A stretch of DNA of 64,000 bases from Chryseobacterium taiwanense (GCF_000813825.1 NZ_JWTA01000007.1:183530-247529), one strand, 5' to 3'. Shown: positions 1 to 9,577, counted from the first letter of the stretch. The notes: generated by a model not told the origin, from the letters alone. Numbers and translations: made by a program.

Positions 1-784
1 TGTGAGCCAAGCTGATAATTGAAGCCTGAAGTTCTTCATATTGTTCTGTCGCGGCTGCGGAGGAGTAAAAACCGTTAGCTCCAAATTTTTTCTCAGAAAA
101 CCCAGCCTGTAATTTGATATCCCCTTCTTTTATTTTTAATTGACTCTGGTAAAATACATTTCGGATTTCATAATCCGTATTATGCATATATCCCTGAGAA
201 GAATTGGAATTTATATTTAATGAGTTCGAGAATTTTTCACCTCCCAAACTAGCATTAAGTCCTAATCCGTACGTTTCATAATCTCCGGCTTCAGCATTTA
301 TTCTTACGTTTTTACCTGGATTGATCTTGGTAATAATATTGATCGCTCCTGCGTAGGCATTTTGTCCAAATCTTCTGGCTGCAGGTCCTTTTATCACTTC
401 AATTCTTTCTACATCTGCCAAATTAACCGGAATATTAAGAGCGTTATGTCCTGTTTGAGAATCATTCATTCGAATTCCGTTGATAAGAAGAAGAACCTGT
501 TCAAAAGAACTTCCTCTAAAAGTAACATCACTTTGTACTCCATTGGCTCCTCTCCTTCTGATATCCATTCCGGCAACCTGCTGAAGAACTTCATCCACAC
601 TTTTTGCAGGTGAGTTGGCAATTTCCTCTTTTGTAATTACAGTAATATTTTGATTGGCCAATTTATAAGGAGTAGAAATAAATTTTCCCTGAACTTCAAT
701 CGTTTCTATATCGGTGGTTTTTTCCTGAGCATGTACAAAAAGTACAGATCCAATAAAGAAAAGGCTGCCTATTTTCTTAATCAT
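1..784 (-). CDS. TonB-dependent receptor, N-terminal part (cut by window edge)
   Basis: Outer-membrane TonB-dependent receptor; only the first 261 codons or so are in the window and the gene runs off its left end. Reading from ATG at 784, a short signal peptide ending in VHAQ is followed by a plug domain: ETIEVQGK, then VITKEEIANSPAKSVDEVL, a GMDIRRRGANG stretch, and the plug signature RIEVIKGPAARRFGQNAYAGA. After that come alternating strands of the barrel (NIITKINPGKNVR onward). The plug resembles BtuB/FepA-type receptors without the CarboxypepD-like N-terminal extension typical of SusC, so a cobalamin or siderophore receptor is more likely than a glycan one. The substrate cannot be told from this part. 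It is divergent from uvrA across a 229-base gap. Confidence 0.9.
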   Translation of the reverse strand, partial: MIKKIGSLFFIGSVLFVHAQEKTTDIETIEVQGKFISTPYKLANQNITVITKEEIANSPAKSVDEVLQQVAGMDIRRRGANGVQSDVTFRGSSFEQVLLLINGIRMNDSQTGHNALNIPVNLADVERIEVIKGPAARRFGQNAYAGAINIITKINPGKNVRINAEAGDYETYGLGLNASLGGEKFSNSLNINSNSSQGYMHNTDYEIRNVFYQSQLKIKEGDIKLQAGFSEKKFGANGFYSSAAATEQYEELQASIISLAH

Positions 785-1013
785 AACGGTATTTACTTTT
801 AATTTTTGGTCATTTTTAAAAGTCCCCAAAAGTAGCGGAGTTTACTTACATCACAAAATGATTGTTGTCATACACTGCAAAAACATTTAAAATTAAACTA
901 TTTAAGCTGTAAAAAGGGTAAGAATGAAAGGAAAAAGAATCTATCTGATTAAGAATTTTTGAGATGACAATATTCCCGCAAAAATTCGTAATTTTGTTAG
1001 TCTTAATTTTACT
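785..1013. promoter_or_regulatory. Divergent intergenic region, receptor / uvrA
   Basis: AT-rich gap between two divergent genes, so it must hold both promoters. A TAATTTTG box (989-996) lies 17 bases before uvrA and fits the Bacteroidetes -7 consensus TAnnTTTG. No TTG is present at the usual 17-23 base spacing, so the assignment is partial. No metal-box or riboswitch fold was recognised on the receptor side. Confidence 0.4.
989..996 (+). promoter_or_regulatory. Candidate -7 box (TAATTTTG) for uvrA
   Basis: Exact match to TAnnTTTG, 17 bases before the uvrA start. No convincing TTG at -33. Confidence 0.4.
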
Positions 1014-3800
1014 ATGGCTTCAACTACAGATATAGATATTAAAAAACAGATTTTCGTTAAGAATGCACATCTTAATAATCTGAAACACATAGATGTACTT
1101 ATCCCTAAAAATAAATTAATTGTCATCACAGGAGTTTCCGGAAGCGGAAAATCTTCATTGGCTTTTGATACCATTTATGCCGAAGGACAGAGACGATATG
1201 TTGAGAGTTTAAGCTCTTATGCACGTCAGTTTTTGGGCAAATTAGAAAAGCCGAAAGTAGATGATATTAAAGGATTAGCACCCTCTATTGCTATTCAGCA
1301 GAAAGTAATTTCTTCGAACCCACGTTCAACAGTGGGAACTTCAACGGAGATTTACGATTATATGAAACTCCTTTTTGCCAGAATCGGAAAAACATTTTCT
1401 CCGGTTTCCGGTGAAGAAGTAAAAAAAGATTCGGTTTCTGATGTCGTAGACTTTATTAAAGATTCTAAAAAAGAGACTTCATTTTTGTTAACAGCTCCAT
1501 TGGAATATGACCTTGCAAATTTTGGAGAAACTTTGAATATTCTGAAATTAGCAGGTTTCACCCGATTGGAAATTAACGGAAATGTTGCCGGAATTGAAGA
1601 TTTAGAAAGCTTTGGTTTTGCTCCTGAAAAAGGAATGCAGATCAATTTGGTGATCGACCGTTTTTCTTATGAAGAAGATGAAAGTTTCCTACAGAGATTG
1701 GCAGATTCTATCCAGATGGCTTTCTATGAAGGTCGTGGCTATTGTTCTTTGAAGAATATTGAGTCCGGAAAAATCAAAGAATTTTCAAATAAATTTGAAC
1801 TTGACGGGATCGAATTTCTAGAACCCAACGTTCATTTTTTCAGCTTTAATAATCCTTATGGAGCATGTCCTACTTGTGAAGGCTACGGAAAAGTAATCGG
1901 AATTGATGAAGATTTGGTAATCCCGAATAAAACGTTGTCGATTTTTGAAGATGCTGTTGCTTCCTGGAAAGGAGAAACGATGAGCGAATGGAAGAAAGAC
2001 TTCATTAAAAAAGCCAAAGACTTTCCTATTCATAAGCCGTATCATCAGTTAACCAAAGAACAGAGAACGTATCTTTGGAAAGGAGATGGAAGTACAAATT
2101 TCCCATCAGTAAATAATTTCTTCCAGATGTTGGAGGAAAATTTATATAAAATCCAGTATCGTGTCATGCTTTCCAGATATCGTGGAAAAACACTTTGCCC
2201 GACTTGTGAAGGGTTGAGATTGCGTGAAGAAACAAGCTGGGTGAAAATCGACGGACACAATATTCAGTCAATGATCGAGCTTCCTTTAGATGAGCTTTTC
2301 CCATTAATAAAAGACTTAAAGTTATCTGAACACGATCAGGAAGTTTCCAAAAGATTATTATATGAAATCACTACCCGACTTGAATTTTTATTAAAGGTTG
2401 GTTTAGGATATTTAACCTTAAACAGAACATCCAATACCCTTTCAGGAGGAGAAAGCCAGAGAATTAACCTTGCGACAAGTTTAGGGAGCTCTTTGGTAGG
2501 ATCGATTTATATCCTGGATGAACCGTCAATCGGACTTCACTCCAGAGATACGGAAAACCTGATTGAAGTACTTCAAAATCTTCGTGATCTTGGAAATACC
2601 GTAATCGTTGTAGAACATGACGAAGACGTAATGAGAGCGGCAGATTATATTATTGATATTGGTCCGGAAGCGGGTTATTTGGGTGGAGAATTGGTATTTG
2701 CAGGTGATTATAAAGAATTGAAAGATGCGGATACTTTAACCTCAAAATATTTGACAGGAAGACTGGAAATTGAAGTTCCTGCAAAACGTAGAAAGGCTAA
2801 AGAATGGATTCATATAAAAGGTGCACGCCAAAATAATCTTAAGAATATAGATGTAGATCTTCCGTTAGAAAATCTTGTGGTGATTTCAGGAGTTTCAGGA
2901 AGTGGAAAATCTACCTTAATGAAAGAAATTCTTACCAATGATATTCAGATTCAGTTAGGAATGGGCGGTAAAAAAGGAGATTATGATTCAGTGGAGTTTC
3001 CTAAAAAGCTCATCAAGCATATTGAACTGATTGATCAAAATCCAATCGGAAAATCATCAAGATCAAACCCAGTAACCTATCTGAAAGCGTATGATGATAT
3101 CAGAGATTTGTTTGCGAAACAAAAAGTAGCCAAAATGATGGGTTATAAACCTAAGCATTTCTCTTTCAACGTAGACGGCGGAAGATGTGACGAATGTAAA
3201 GGTGAAGGAGTCATCAATGTTTCAATGCAGTTCATGGCAGATATTGAGCTTGAATGTGAAGTGTGTAAAGGAACCCGTTTTAAGAATGAAATTCTTGAGG
3301 TGAAATATGATGAAAAGAATATTTCAGACATTCTTCACATGACCGTTGATGAAGCTTTGGAATTTTTTAAAGATAATCATGAAGATAAAATTGTTACTAA
3401 ACTAAGACCTTTACAGGATGTTGGATTGGGGTATTTACAATTAGGGCAAAGCTCTTCTACCCTTTCCGGAGGTGAAGCACAGCGTGTGAAGCTGGCCTCA
3501 TTCCTGGTAAAAGGGGTTACCACAGATAAAACCTTATTTATTTTCGATGAGCCTTCTACAGGACTTCATTTTCATGATATTAAAAAATTACTGAAATCTT
3601 TACAAGCATTAATTGATTTAGGACATTCTGTAATTGTTATTGAACACCAACCGGATATTATCAAAAGTGCTGATTACATCATCGACATTGGTCCGGAAGC
3701 CGGAAAATACGGTGGTGAAGTCGTTTTTGCAGGAACTCCTGAAGATTTGGCAAAGAATAAAAAATCACATACTGCAAAATATGTGGCAGAGAAATTATAG
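1014..3800 (+). CDS. uvrA: Excinuclease ABC subunit UvrA
   Basis: DNA damage-recognition ATPase of the UvrABC nucleotide excision repair system; a cytoplasmic dimer that loads UvrB. 928 residues, close to the usual ~940. Two ABC modules are visible: Walker [10 protein letters not shown] at residues 40-48 and GVSGSGKST in the second half, with signature motifs LSGGESQR and LSGGEAQR, Walker B regions [10 protein letters not shown] and [10 protein letters not shown], and H-loops VVEHDED and VIEHQPD. The zinc-binding Cys pairs are present ([29 protein letters not shown]). The ATG at 1014 is preceded by stop-containing AT-rich DNA and a -7 box, so this start is preferred. It ends in a bidirectional hairpin shared with the convergent T9SS gene. 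Whether the genome carries a second UvrA cannot be seen here. Confidence 0.97.
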   Translation: MASTTDIDIKKQIFVKNAHLNNLKHIDVLIPKNKLIVITGVSGSGKSSLAFDTIYAEGQRRYVESLSSYARQFLGKLEKPKVDDIKGLAPSIAIQQKVISSNPRSTVGTSTEIYDYMKLLFARIGKTFSPVSGEEVKKDSVSDVVDFIKDSKKETSFLLTAPLEYDLANFGETLNILKLAGFTRLEINGNVAGIEDLESFGFAPEKGMQINLVIDRFSYEEDESFLQRLADSIQMAFYEGRGYCSLKNIESGKIKEFSNKFELDGIEFLEPNVHFFSFNNPYGACPTCEGYGKVIGIDEDLVIPNKTLSIFEDAVASWKGETMSEWKKDFIKKAKDFPIHKPYHQLTKEQRTYLWKGDGSTNFPSVNNFFQMLEENLYKIQYRVMLSRYRGKTLCPTCEGLRLREETSWVKIDGHNIQSMIELPLDELFPLIKDLKLSEHDQEVSKRLLYEITTRLEFLLKVGLGYLTLNRTSNTLSGGESQRINLATSLGSSLVGSIYILDEPSIGLHSRDTENLIEVLQNLRDLGNTVIVVEHDEDVMRAADYIIDIGPEAGYLGGELVFAGDYKELKDADTLTSKYLTGRLEIEVPAKRRKAKEWIHIKGARQNNLKNIDVDLPLENLVVISGVSGSGKSTLMKEILTNDIQIQLGMGGKKGDYDSVEFPKKLIKHIELIDQNPIGKSSRSNPVTYLKAYDDIRDLFAKQKVAKMMGYKPKHFSFNVDGGRCDECKGEGVINVSMQFMADIELECEVCKGTRFKNEILEVKYDEKNISDILHMTVDEALEFFKDNHEDKIVTKLRPLQDVGLGYLQLGQSSSTLSGGEAQRVKLASFLVKGVTTDKTLFIFDEPSTGLHFHDIKKLLKSLQALIDLGHSVIVIEHQPDIIKSADYIIDIGPEAGKYGGEVVFAGTPEDLAKNKKSHTAKYVAEKL

Positions 3801-3819
3801 AAAATCATTTACTATATAA

Positions 3820-3847
3820 AAAAGGAAGCAAATTTTGCTTCCTTTTT
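3820..3847. terminator. Bidirectional terminator, uvrA / T9SS gene
   Basis: Stem AAGGAAGC/GCTTCCTT, extended by an A/T-rich centre, flanked by A-run and T-run on both sides. It lies between two convergent genes and can end both transcripts. Confidence 0.85.
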
Positions 3848-3870
3848 TGTTGTTTTTATTTATTACTAAA

Positions 3871-5703
3871 TTATTTCACAGTCATTTTAAAAACCTTAAT
3901 CTGCTCTCCTTGGTCAGAAAGTACCTGAAGCATGTAATTTCCTGTAGAAAGTCTTCCTTTCATCTGAATAAAATTAGTTTTGTTCTTCTCCAGTTTTTGT
4001 TCGGAAATCAATCTTCCGGATAGATCTAGAAGCTTCATTATGGCTTGCTTTTTTTCAAGAATATCACCTTTTAAATAGAAGTTTCCATTATTAGGATTAT
4101 CATAAAGGACAAGATCTGTAGACTCTGCAACTTCAGAGGTGGAAAGCTGTTCTTTTAAAACGAATTTCCCAATATAGCCAAAGGGTTGCTGAACAGCTGG
4201 ATTGATCATGGTTGGAAAAGCACCATTGGAAGTTCCTATTCCGGTAACGGCTCCAGTTGTACCATAAATAATAAAAGAACCATCATTTAAAAATTGAGGG
4301 GTAATATATTCTCCCCAGAAACTAGTTCCAGGGCCACCGTAATACGAACACCACATTCTTGCACCTGTATCATCAAACTCGGCAAAATACATATTCGTCC
4401 AATTCGGCGAAGTATTGGGAATTGTAGTTAAAAAAGCATTTTGAGTAGAAATATTATCAGAAGCTCCATATTGGTTACCTGTAATAATAATTTTGTTTCC
4501 ATAAACAGACAGGTTGTCGAATCCTAAATTAATGTCATAGCCATTGGTTCCGAAATAAGTACTCCAGACTCTGTTGCCTGTAAAATCAAATTTACTTAAG
4601 AAAAGATCTCCGGAACCTGTCATTTGTGGTTTAAAAGCTCCGCTCGTTGCGAAGTAAGTTGGGTAATTTGTATCTTGATTTTCCCCAGACACATAGATTC
4701 CTGTAGAACTTACTTCGATTCCGTAAATTCCAACTCCCGTGTAAGTAGTTGTAGAGGCTGGGGTTCCGTAAAATGTGCCCCATACTTTTTGTCCTGTTGT
4801 ACTATTAATTTTAGTAATTAAATTTTTAGCATTTCCCGTAGGCTGAAAAGTTCCTGAATCTGTATAATTTCCAGGCATTGATGACGTATATTGTGAAACA
4901 GTGTAAATATATCCTTCTTGGTATTCATAATCAAAAATAGACGGTGAATACGTCGCCCATATTTTCTGCCCGGAACTGTTAAGCTTTACCAAATAACTGA
5001 TTGCCCCCGGTGCTGTACCCACCTGATAACTAATAAAATTCTCTATAAACACCCCTGAAGTAGTAAGTCCCGGAATATTTTCATCTGTAGAGCCTTCCAG
5101 ATAGACATTACTTTCTTCATCAAATCTAAGCATCATTGCCCTTGATGAATTTGTCCTAGGAAGATAAGTTGTCCATAATAAGCTTCCAGAAGGAGAATAT
5201 TTTGAAAGGGTGAATGTTTTATTGGTAGGTAAATTTTGATTTTGAGTCAGCCAAACTCCTGGAGTTGAAAGATTATTGACAATACTATTGTATCCCTTCA
5301 ATACATATTTGTTGTTCTGCGGATCAATACCTCTTATAATTTCGAAATTAACATTGCTTCCTATATCAGAACCTTTATAACCTGCATATATCATCGCTCC
5401 TGAATTTCCGAATGCTGCATGATACAGATTAATAGAAGAAGAAAGATCGCAATTATTTCCTCCTAACACAAACTGATTATAATAACTGCTCTGATAACCA
5501 CTTTGTAGAGTTGTTTGTGAATTGGTATAGATATTATTTTGAGAATCATGAAATATATTGGTTCCTACCTTGTATTCATCAAATAATAAACTTCCCGTAC
5601 CTCCTACATAGGTTCCCCATTCTCTGTTGTATGGAAATGAGGTTTGAGCATTTAGTATGTATGATGAAAAGATAAAGGAAATTAAAATAAAAATTTGTCT
5701 CAT
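3871..5703 (-). CDS. T9SS type A sorting domain protein, beta-propeller-like repeats
   Basis: Predicted secreted or cell-surface protein, about 610 residues. The start is placed at ATG 5703 (MRQIFILISF), because the longer reading starts at TTG and a complete promoter sits just upstream. A signal peptide ends near LNAQ. The body has repeated motifs of the WGTYVGG type (WGTYVGG, WTTYL, WATYS, WGTFYG, WSTYFG, WCSYYGG), each roughly 50-60 residues apart, like SBBP-type beta-propeller repeats. The last ~80 residues form a type A C-terminal sorting domain: YDNPNNGNFYL, MKLLDLSGRLI, LSTGNYMLQV and a basic end. This domain directs export by the Bacteroidetes type IX system and anchoring or release at the surface. 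Substrate or binding partner unknown. Confidence 0.9.
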   Translation of the reverse strand: MRQIFILISFIFSSYILNAQTSFPYNREWGTYVGGTGSLLFDEYKVGTNIFHDSQNNIYTNSQTTLQSGYQSSYYNQFVLGGNNCDLSSSINLYHAAFGNSGAMIYAGYKGSDIGSNVNFEIIRGIDPQNNKYVLKGYNSIVNNLSTPGVWLTQNQNLPTNKTFTLSKYSPSGSLLWTTYLPRTNSSRAMMLRFDEESNVYLEGSTDENIPGLTTSGVFIENFISYQVGTAPGAISYLVKLNSSGQKIWATYSPSIFDYEYQEGYIYTVSQYTSSMPGNYTDSGTFQPTGNAKNLITKINSTTGQKVWGTFYGTPASTTTYTGVGIYGIEVSSTGIYVSGENQDTNYPTYFATSGAFKPQMTGSGDLFLSKFDFTGNRVWSTYFGTNGYDINLGFDNLSVYGNKIIITGNQYGASDNISTQNAFLTTIPNTSPNWTNMYFAEFDDTGARMWCSYYGGPGTSFWGEYITPQFLNDGSFIIYGTTGAVTGIGTSNGAFPTMINPAVQQPFGYIGKFVLKEQLSTSEVAESTDLVLYDNPNNGNFYLKGDILEKKQAIMKLLDLSGRLISEQKLEKNKTNFIQMKGRLSTGNYMLQVLSDQGEQIKVFKMTVK

Positions 5704-5718
5704 ATTTGTGAATTTTCT

Positions 5719-5748
5719 CAAATTTATAAAAAATTAATTGATTCACAA
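5719..5748 (-). promoter_or_regulatory. Full Bacteroidetes-type promoter for the T9SS gene
   Basis: On the minus strand, TTG (5748-5746), 19-base spacer, TAAATTTG (5726-5719), then 15 bases to the ATG at 5703. It matches the TTG-N17-23-TAnnTTTG consensus and supports the shorter start. Confidence 0.65.
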
Positions 5749-5925
5749 TAGAATAGGTAATTTGCTCAATGTTTTTACGATAAAATTCCTGTGTATGTCG
5801 TTATTAAATAGAAATTTCATCTTTTATTTTATCCACAACGAATTGTTAGTAACTTGTTAATTTTAACATTAAATTAATGTTTCGTATTAAAATTATTACT
5901 ACATTTACTATGTAATAAATCTGAA

Positions 5926-5985
5926 ATGAAATCAAATTTTGCTTTTTTCAGTTTTGAAATTGCAATTAAATTTATAAAAATTTAA
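5926..5985 (+). CDS. Possible 19-residue peptide or small-RNA locus
   Basis: ATG at 5926 opens a 19-residue frame, MKSNFAFFSFEIAIKFIKI, mostly hydrophobic and aromatic with four Lys, ending in TAA exactly one base before a stable terminator stem. Nothing else on the plus strand nearby needs this terminator, so a short transcript from about 5880 to 6012 is likely. It may be a small RNA, a leader, or a mRNA for a membrane-active micropeptide. A TACATTTAC sequence lies ahead of the ATG and is close to, but not an exact match for, the -7 consensus. No family recognised; coding status is uncertain. Confidence 0.3.
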   Translation: MKSNFAFFSFEIAIKFIKI

Positions 5986-6014
5986 GCACAGCATTGTCGG
6001 CTGTGCTTTTTTAT
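5985..6014 (+). terminator. Intrinsic terminator after the tiny ORF
   Basis: Stem AGCACAGC/GCTGTGCT with loop ATTGTCG, followed by TTTTTTATT on the plus strand. It follows no annotated long gene on that strand. Confidence 0.8.
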
Positions 6015-6084
6015 TGTTGTCTAATTAAAAAAATGAGATGTATTTATCTACTGAATCCGTTCCTAAAGAGCGGATTCTTTCATT

Positions 6085-6999
6085 TTAATTAAATGATTGT
6101 TTATAGCTCAAAGGCGTCATATCTGTTTTCTTCTTAAATAACTTATTGAAAGATTGAGAGTGTTCAAATCCTAATTGATAAGCCACTTCAGATATAGAAA
6201 AACTAGTTGTTGTAAGATAATCCTTTGCTTTTTCTATAAGTTTTTCATGAATATGTTGTTGGGCATTTCTGCCCGTCAGATTACGAAGCATATCACTCAG
6301 ATAATGGGATGAAAGATTCAATTCAGAAGCTAAAAAGTCTACAGTTGGAAGTCCTTGTGTAAGGGTTTTCTGAGAATCAAAATAATCTTCCAAGAGATCT
6401 TCCATTCTGGAAAGAAGGTCATGATTTACTACCTTTCGTGTAATGAACTGTCTTTTATAAAAACGGTTGCTGTAATTGAGTAAAACTTCCAAGTAAGAGA
6501 TGATAACATCCTGACTGATTTCGTCAATGGATGTATTCAGTTCATCATTAATATTATTCAAGATGCCTACAATTAATGTCTTTTCTTTTTCGGATAAATG
6601 CAATGCTTCATTCGTATCATAAGAAAAGAAACCATATTTTTTGATGCTTTTCGCTAAAGGATAATTCCTTAAAAAATCAGGATGAATAAATAAAGTATAA
6701 CCATAATATTTTGCATTTTCATCAGTAGCTAAAACCTGATTAGGAGCTGTAAACATCATTCCTCCTTCATTGAAATCGTAATAACCTTGTCCATACCCCA
6801 TTTTTCCCTTATCGGAAAATTTATAAGAAATCTTATAAAAACCTAACGTAAAGCTTCTGTAAAGAGAATCTTTATCTACACTCATCACCGTATTATCTAC
6901 TAGACTAATCAGTGGATGAAGCGGTTTCGGAACATTTAGTATTTGATGGAGTTCCGAGATCGATGAAATTTTTAAAGGAGAATTATCTTTCTTTTCCAT
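6085..6999 (-). CDS. AraC family transcriptional regulator
   Basis: Cytoplasmic one-component regulator, 304 residues. The N-terminal ~190 residues look like an AraC-type cupin sensor (GKMGYGQGYYDFNEGGMMFTA region). The last ~100 residues carry the two helix-turn-helix motifs: VDFLASELNLSSHYLSDMLRN and FSISEVAYQLGFEHSQSFNKLFKK, ending in TDMTPLSYKQSF, the usual AraC tail (G/TxTPxxYR). The gene follows an SDR oxidoreductase on the same strand (78-base gap containing a long hairpin). In related genomes such pairs often have the regulator acting on the reductase; here this is inferred from position only. Ligand unknown. Confidence 0.92.
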   Translation of the reverse strand: MEKKDNSPLKISSISELHQILNVPKPLHPLISLVDNTVMSVDKDSLYRSFTLGFYKISYKFSDKGKMGYGQGYYDFNEGGMMFTAPNQVLATDENAKYYGYTLFIHPDFLRNYPLAKSIKKYGFFSYDTNEALHLSEKEKTLIVGILNNINDELNTSIDEISQDVIISYLEVLLNYSNRFYKRQFITRKVVNHDLLSRMEDLLEDYFDSQKTLTQGLPTVDFLASELNLSSHYLSDMLRNLTGRNAQQHIHEKLIEKAKDYLTTTSFSISEVAYQLGFEHSQSFNKLFKKKTDMTPLSYKQSFN

Positions 7000-7034
7000 A
7001 ATTAAAGGTATTAAAAAGAAGTGATATTGTATTT

Positions 7035-7072
7035 AAGTTTGAATGTCTCATTGTTATGAGACATTCAAACTT
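7035..7072. terminator. Long perfect hairpin between SDR and araC genes
   Basis: Perfect 16-bp inverted repeat, AAGTTTGAATGTCTCA paired with its complement, 6-base loop TTGTTA. It begins 6 bases after the SDR stop. The minus strand has no clear T-run after it (AAATACAAT follows), so it could be a weak terminator, an attenuator or an RNA-stabilising element. Confidence 0.5.
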
Positions 7073-7077
7073 TGAAA

Positions 7078-7875
7078 TTAAATAAATTGTTTTCCGAACT
7101 GTTCCCTGAATGCTTCAGCTCCCATTTCCAATCGTTGTGCATATAATGCTTTAGCATCTTCACCGGCAACATATCTCAACTGTTTTTTGCCATCTGTTGC
7201 AGCCTCGTATACTACTTCTGCAATGAGTTCAGGCTCAGAAGCTCCTTCCATCATCGTTTCAGTATTTGAAAACATGGTATCTACCATTTTTTGATATTCA
7301 GGTTTTGTACCCATATCCAAAGAACGGCTGATAAAATCGGTTTTAATTCCACCCGGAGAAACTGTTTTTACATCTATTCCAAATGTATTGAGTTCATACG
7401 CCAAACTTTCGCTCCATCCTTCCAATGCCCATTTTGTCGCATGATAAGTTGAACCTAATGGAAATGCAATTAATCCTCCGATGGATGTTGTCGTAATAAA
7501 CATTCCGCTTTTTCTCTCTCTGAAGTAAGGAATAAATTCTTTGGTAACACGAATCACACCTAATAAATTAGTATCTAATTGTTTTAAGATTTGATCATCA
7601 TGAAGCGCTTCTAAAGGACCAATTAAGCCATAACCCGCATTATTGAATACCAAATCAATATCGCTATATTCCAGTGCTTTTTTTACTGTGGTCTGAATTT
7701 GCTCTAAATTGGTAACATCTAATGGAAGAAGTGTTACATTTTCTAATTGATTCAGCTCTGTTTCAGCTTCCGGATTTCTCATGGTTGCGATGACGTTCCA
7801 TCCTCTGCTTTGAAATAATTTTGCGGTTGTTTTTCCTAGTCCTGTTGAGGCACCTGTTATGAAAATTGTTTTCAT
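7078..7875 (-). CDS. SDR family oxidoreductase
   Basis: Short-chain dehydrogenase/reductase using NAD(P)H, 265 residues, soluble. The classical motifs are complete: cofactor glycine motif GASTGLG (residues 8-14), NNAG (78-81), catalytic Ser131 in TTTSIGG, and Tyr144-x3-Lys148 in YHATK. The PGG(I)KT motif after the active site is also present. The absence of an acidic residue after beta-2 together with the basic TMRN is compatible with NADP(H) preference. Substrate not predictable. Transcribed toward the AraC regulator gene, and divergent from the VOC protein gene at 8017. Confidence 0.93.
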   Translation of the reverse strand: MKTIFITGASTGLGKTTAKLFQSRGWNVIATMRNPEAETELNQLENVTLLPLDVTNLEQIQTTVKKALEYSDIDLVFNNAGYGLIGPLEALHDDQILKQLDTNLLGVIRVTKEFIPYFRERKSGMFITTTSIGGLIAFPLGSTYHATKWALEGWSESLAYELNTFGIDVKTVSPGGIKTDFISRSLDMGTKPEYQKMVDTMFSNTETMMEGASEPELIAEVVYEAATDGKKQLRYVAGEDAKALYAQRLEMGAEAFREQFGKQFI

Positions 7876-8016
7876 TTTTTTGTTGTTTAAAAATTACATG
7901 ACAAAATTCTAAACTTATGAGATGATTAAAGTTGCCAAAACGGATATTGATGTAGCCAAAATGAAATTGGTCTGAAAATTTCATTCTAAAATCAAAATAT
8001 CACTAATATAACAAAT

Positions 8017-8415
8017 ATGAAAACAAAACAAATTTGGGCCAATCTCCCTATAACTGATCTTGAAAGAACGAAAAAGTTTTATGAAGAATTAGGGTTTACA
8101 TTAAACAACTCAGTAAAACCTCATGAATTAATAAGTTTTTCGTTTGGAGAAAATAACTTTATCATCAATTTTTTCCTGAAAGACATTCTCGAAACTAATA
8201 CCAAAATGAAGTTTTCAGGTGTAAAGGAAGAAAATGAAATCATTTTTAGTCTTTCTGCTAAAAGTAAAGAAGAAGTAGATGAATGGGTACAAGTAGTTGA
8301 GAATGCAGGTGGTATTATTTCTACAACACCATATACAACCGGAGAAGGATATACATTTGGGTTTTCAGATCCGGACGGACATAAATTCAATGTCTTATAC
8401 TGGCCGGGAATGTAG
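8017..8415 (+). CDS. VOC (glyoxalase/bleomycin-resistance fold) protein
   Basis: Small soluble protein of 132 residues with the vicinal oxygen chelate fold. It opens with WANLPITDLERTKKFYEELGF, the typical first beta-alpha unit, and ends with FGFSDPDGHKFNVLYW, where the DPDGH(x)FxV motif supplies a usual metal-ligand position. Members range from glyoxalases and dioxygenases to drug-binding proteins; this single-unit type (PhnB/YaeR-like) has no assignable substrate. Divergent from the SDR gene, convergent with the DsbA-like gene, sharing a hairpin terminator. Confidence 0.88.
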   Translation: MKTKQIWANLPITDLERTKKFYEELGFTLNNSVKPHELISFSFGENNFIINFFLKDILETNTKMKFSGVKEENEIIFSLSAKSKEEVDEWVQVVENAGGIISTTPYTTGEGYTFGFSDPDGHKFNVLYWPGM

Positions 8416-8426
8416 CTGTAAAAAAA

Positions 8427-8453
8427 TACCAAAGATTCTAAGAATCTTTGGTA
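8427..8453. terminator. Bidirectional terminator, VOC / DsbA-like genes
   Basis: Perfect 13-bp inverted repeat TACCAAAGATTCT with one unpaired central base, preceded by A-run and sitting between two convergent stop codons. Confidence 0.75.
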
Positions 8454-8480
8454 AAATTTGCTAAATATGATTGAAATTAA

Positions 8481-9488
8481 TTACGATTTTAAAGTCCAAA
8501 TTGAACCGTTCTTTGTCGTAAATTTTTCAAGAGTTCCTTTAGAAGCAAGGTCATTTAAAATTTTCTCACTTTCAACTCTTGGCGTTCCCGATAGTTCTGA
8601 AAATTCCTTTGCAGTCATAGAAGGATATTTTGCGAATAAACTCTCCCAGTTTTTAGAATATTCAGATTTTTTCGTATCTGCATTTATTTTTAAGATCGCA
8701 GTTTCATAGAATGCATAAGGCTTTGAACCATATACTGTTTCTCTGTTTCCACCTCCGTTTGTAAAAAACATAGTAGGAAAACCACGAACTCCCATTTCTC
8801 TTGCCAATTTCAGATCTTCCTGGAAAAGGTCTTTTGCTTTTCCTTCAAAATCTGCTTTTAGTTGATTGGTATCTAACCCAACTTTTTCAGCAGCAGCAGC
8901 GATATGCTCCCATTTTGCGATATTCTTTTTCTTTAAAAATACCATTTCGCGAAGCTCTCTCATGAAATCCAACGCTTTATATTTATCCTGAAGCTGAGCC
9001 GCCTTAAAAGCAATTGAAGGTGGATAAGAAGAATCTAACGGATCTTTCAACCACACATCTCCATCAATCGGCATATCGTAATACCCGCTTACTTCATCCC
9101 AGTGATGAGCAACATCTGAAGGCTTGTTGATTCCGCCACTGTTGTAGCTCCAGTCAGGAAGAAGACCTCCCATTCTGTATTCTATCTCTACATTGTTTCC
9201 GTATTCTAATTTCAGCTTTCTCAATTGAGGTTCGATCCCCCAACAAGAAGAGCAGATAGGATCTGTAAAATAAATAACTTTCACTGGTTTTTCATTGGTT
9301 TTTGCATGCCCATTCTCTGTTTTTTCTCCTGGAGTTTCACAGACCCCTGTTGCAGGATCACATAATAATGGGTTAGTAGTTTTGTTTTCCATTTTCTTAC
9401 TTTTATCGTTCTGTCCCTTACAACTGCCTAAAGTTAAGGTAAGGAAAAAGAATGTTAGTATCTTGTAGTTTATCATTCTTTTAACCAT
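8481..9488 (-). CDS. DsbA family lipoprotein (SpxH/YjbH-like) with C-terminal extension
   Basis: Thioredoxin-fold protein of 335 residues (an alternative start at MINYKIL, 9476). The N-terminus has a lipobox, TLTLGSC, so it is likely a periplasm-facing lipoprotein. The redox motif CSSC is at residues 79-82 in TDPICSSCWG, and the cis-Pro loop is GFPTMFF. The combination of CxxCWG and a long helical insert matches the FrnE/SpxH-like DsbA group. The last ~55 residues (PSMTAKEFSELSGTPRVESEKILNDL) look like a small winged-helix-like extension. Family members catalyse disulfide exchange or act as ClpXP adaptors, the latter unlikely for a lipoprotein. Divergent from an HxlR regulator gene, which may control it. 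Confidence 0.85.
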   Translation of the reverse strand: MVKRMINYKILTFFFLTLTLGSCKGQNDKSKKMENKTTNPLLCDPATGVCETPGEKTENGHAKTNEKPVKVIYFTDPICSSCWGIEPQLRKLKLEYGNNVEIEYRMGGLLPDWSYNSGGINKPSDVAHHWDEVSGYYDMPIDGDVWLKDPLDSSYPPSIAFKAAQLQDKYKALDFMRELREMVFLKKKNIAKWEHIAAAAEKVGLDTNQLKADFEGKAKDLFQEDLKLAREMGVRGFPTMFFTNGGGNRETVYGSKPYAFYETAILKINADTKKSEYSKNWESLFAKYPSMTAKEFSELSGTPRVESEKILNDLASKGTLEKFTTKNGSIWTLKS

Positions 9489-9563
9489 GATAAGATTTTA
9501 ATACTTGTTATTGACTGCAAAGCTAATATTTAAACATTACATTTTCACAATGCATTTCCTTTT

Positions 9564-9577
9564 GGAAACCAGTTTCC
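9564..9577. promoter_or_regulatory. Candidate operator palindrome
   Basis: GGAAAC-CA-GTTTCC, a perfect 6-2-6 palindrome midway between the divergent DsbA-like and HxlR genes. HxlR regulators bind dyads near their own promoter; assignment is positional only. Confidence 0.35.

Larger units (their letters stand above)
5722..6084. other. 363-base gap with promoter, tiny ORF and terminator
   Basis: AT-rich gap between two minus-strand genes. The minus strand holds the promoter of the T9SS gene. The plus strand holds a 19-codon ORF (5926-5985) running directly into a strong hairpin with a T-run. No other gene was recognised. Confidence 0.5.

Noticed and set aside
362..613. A plus-strand frame inside the receptor gene
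   Set aside because: It lies antisense to a clear TonB plug domain and has no motif of its own.
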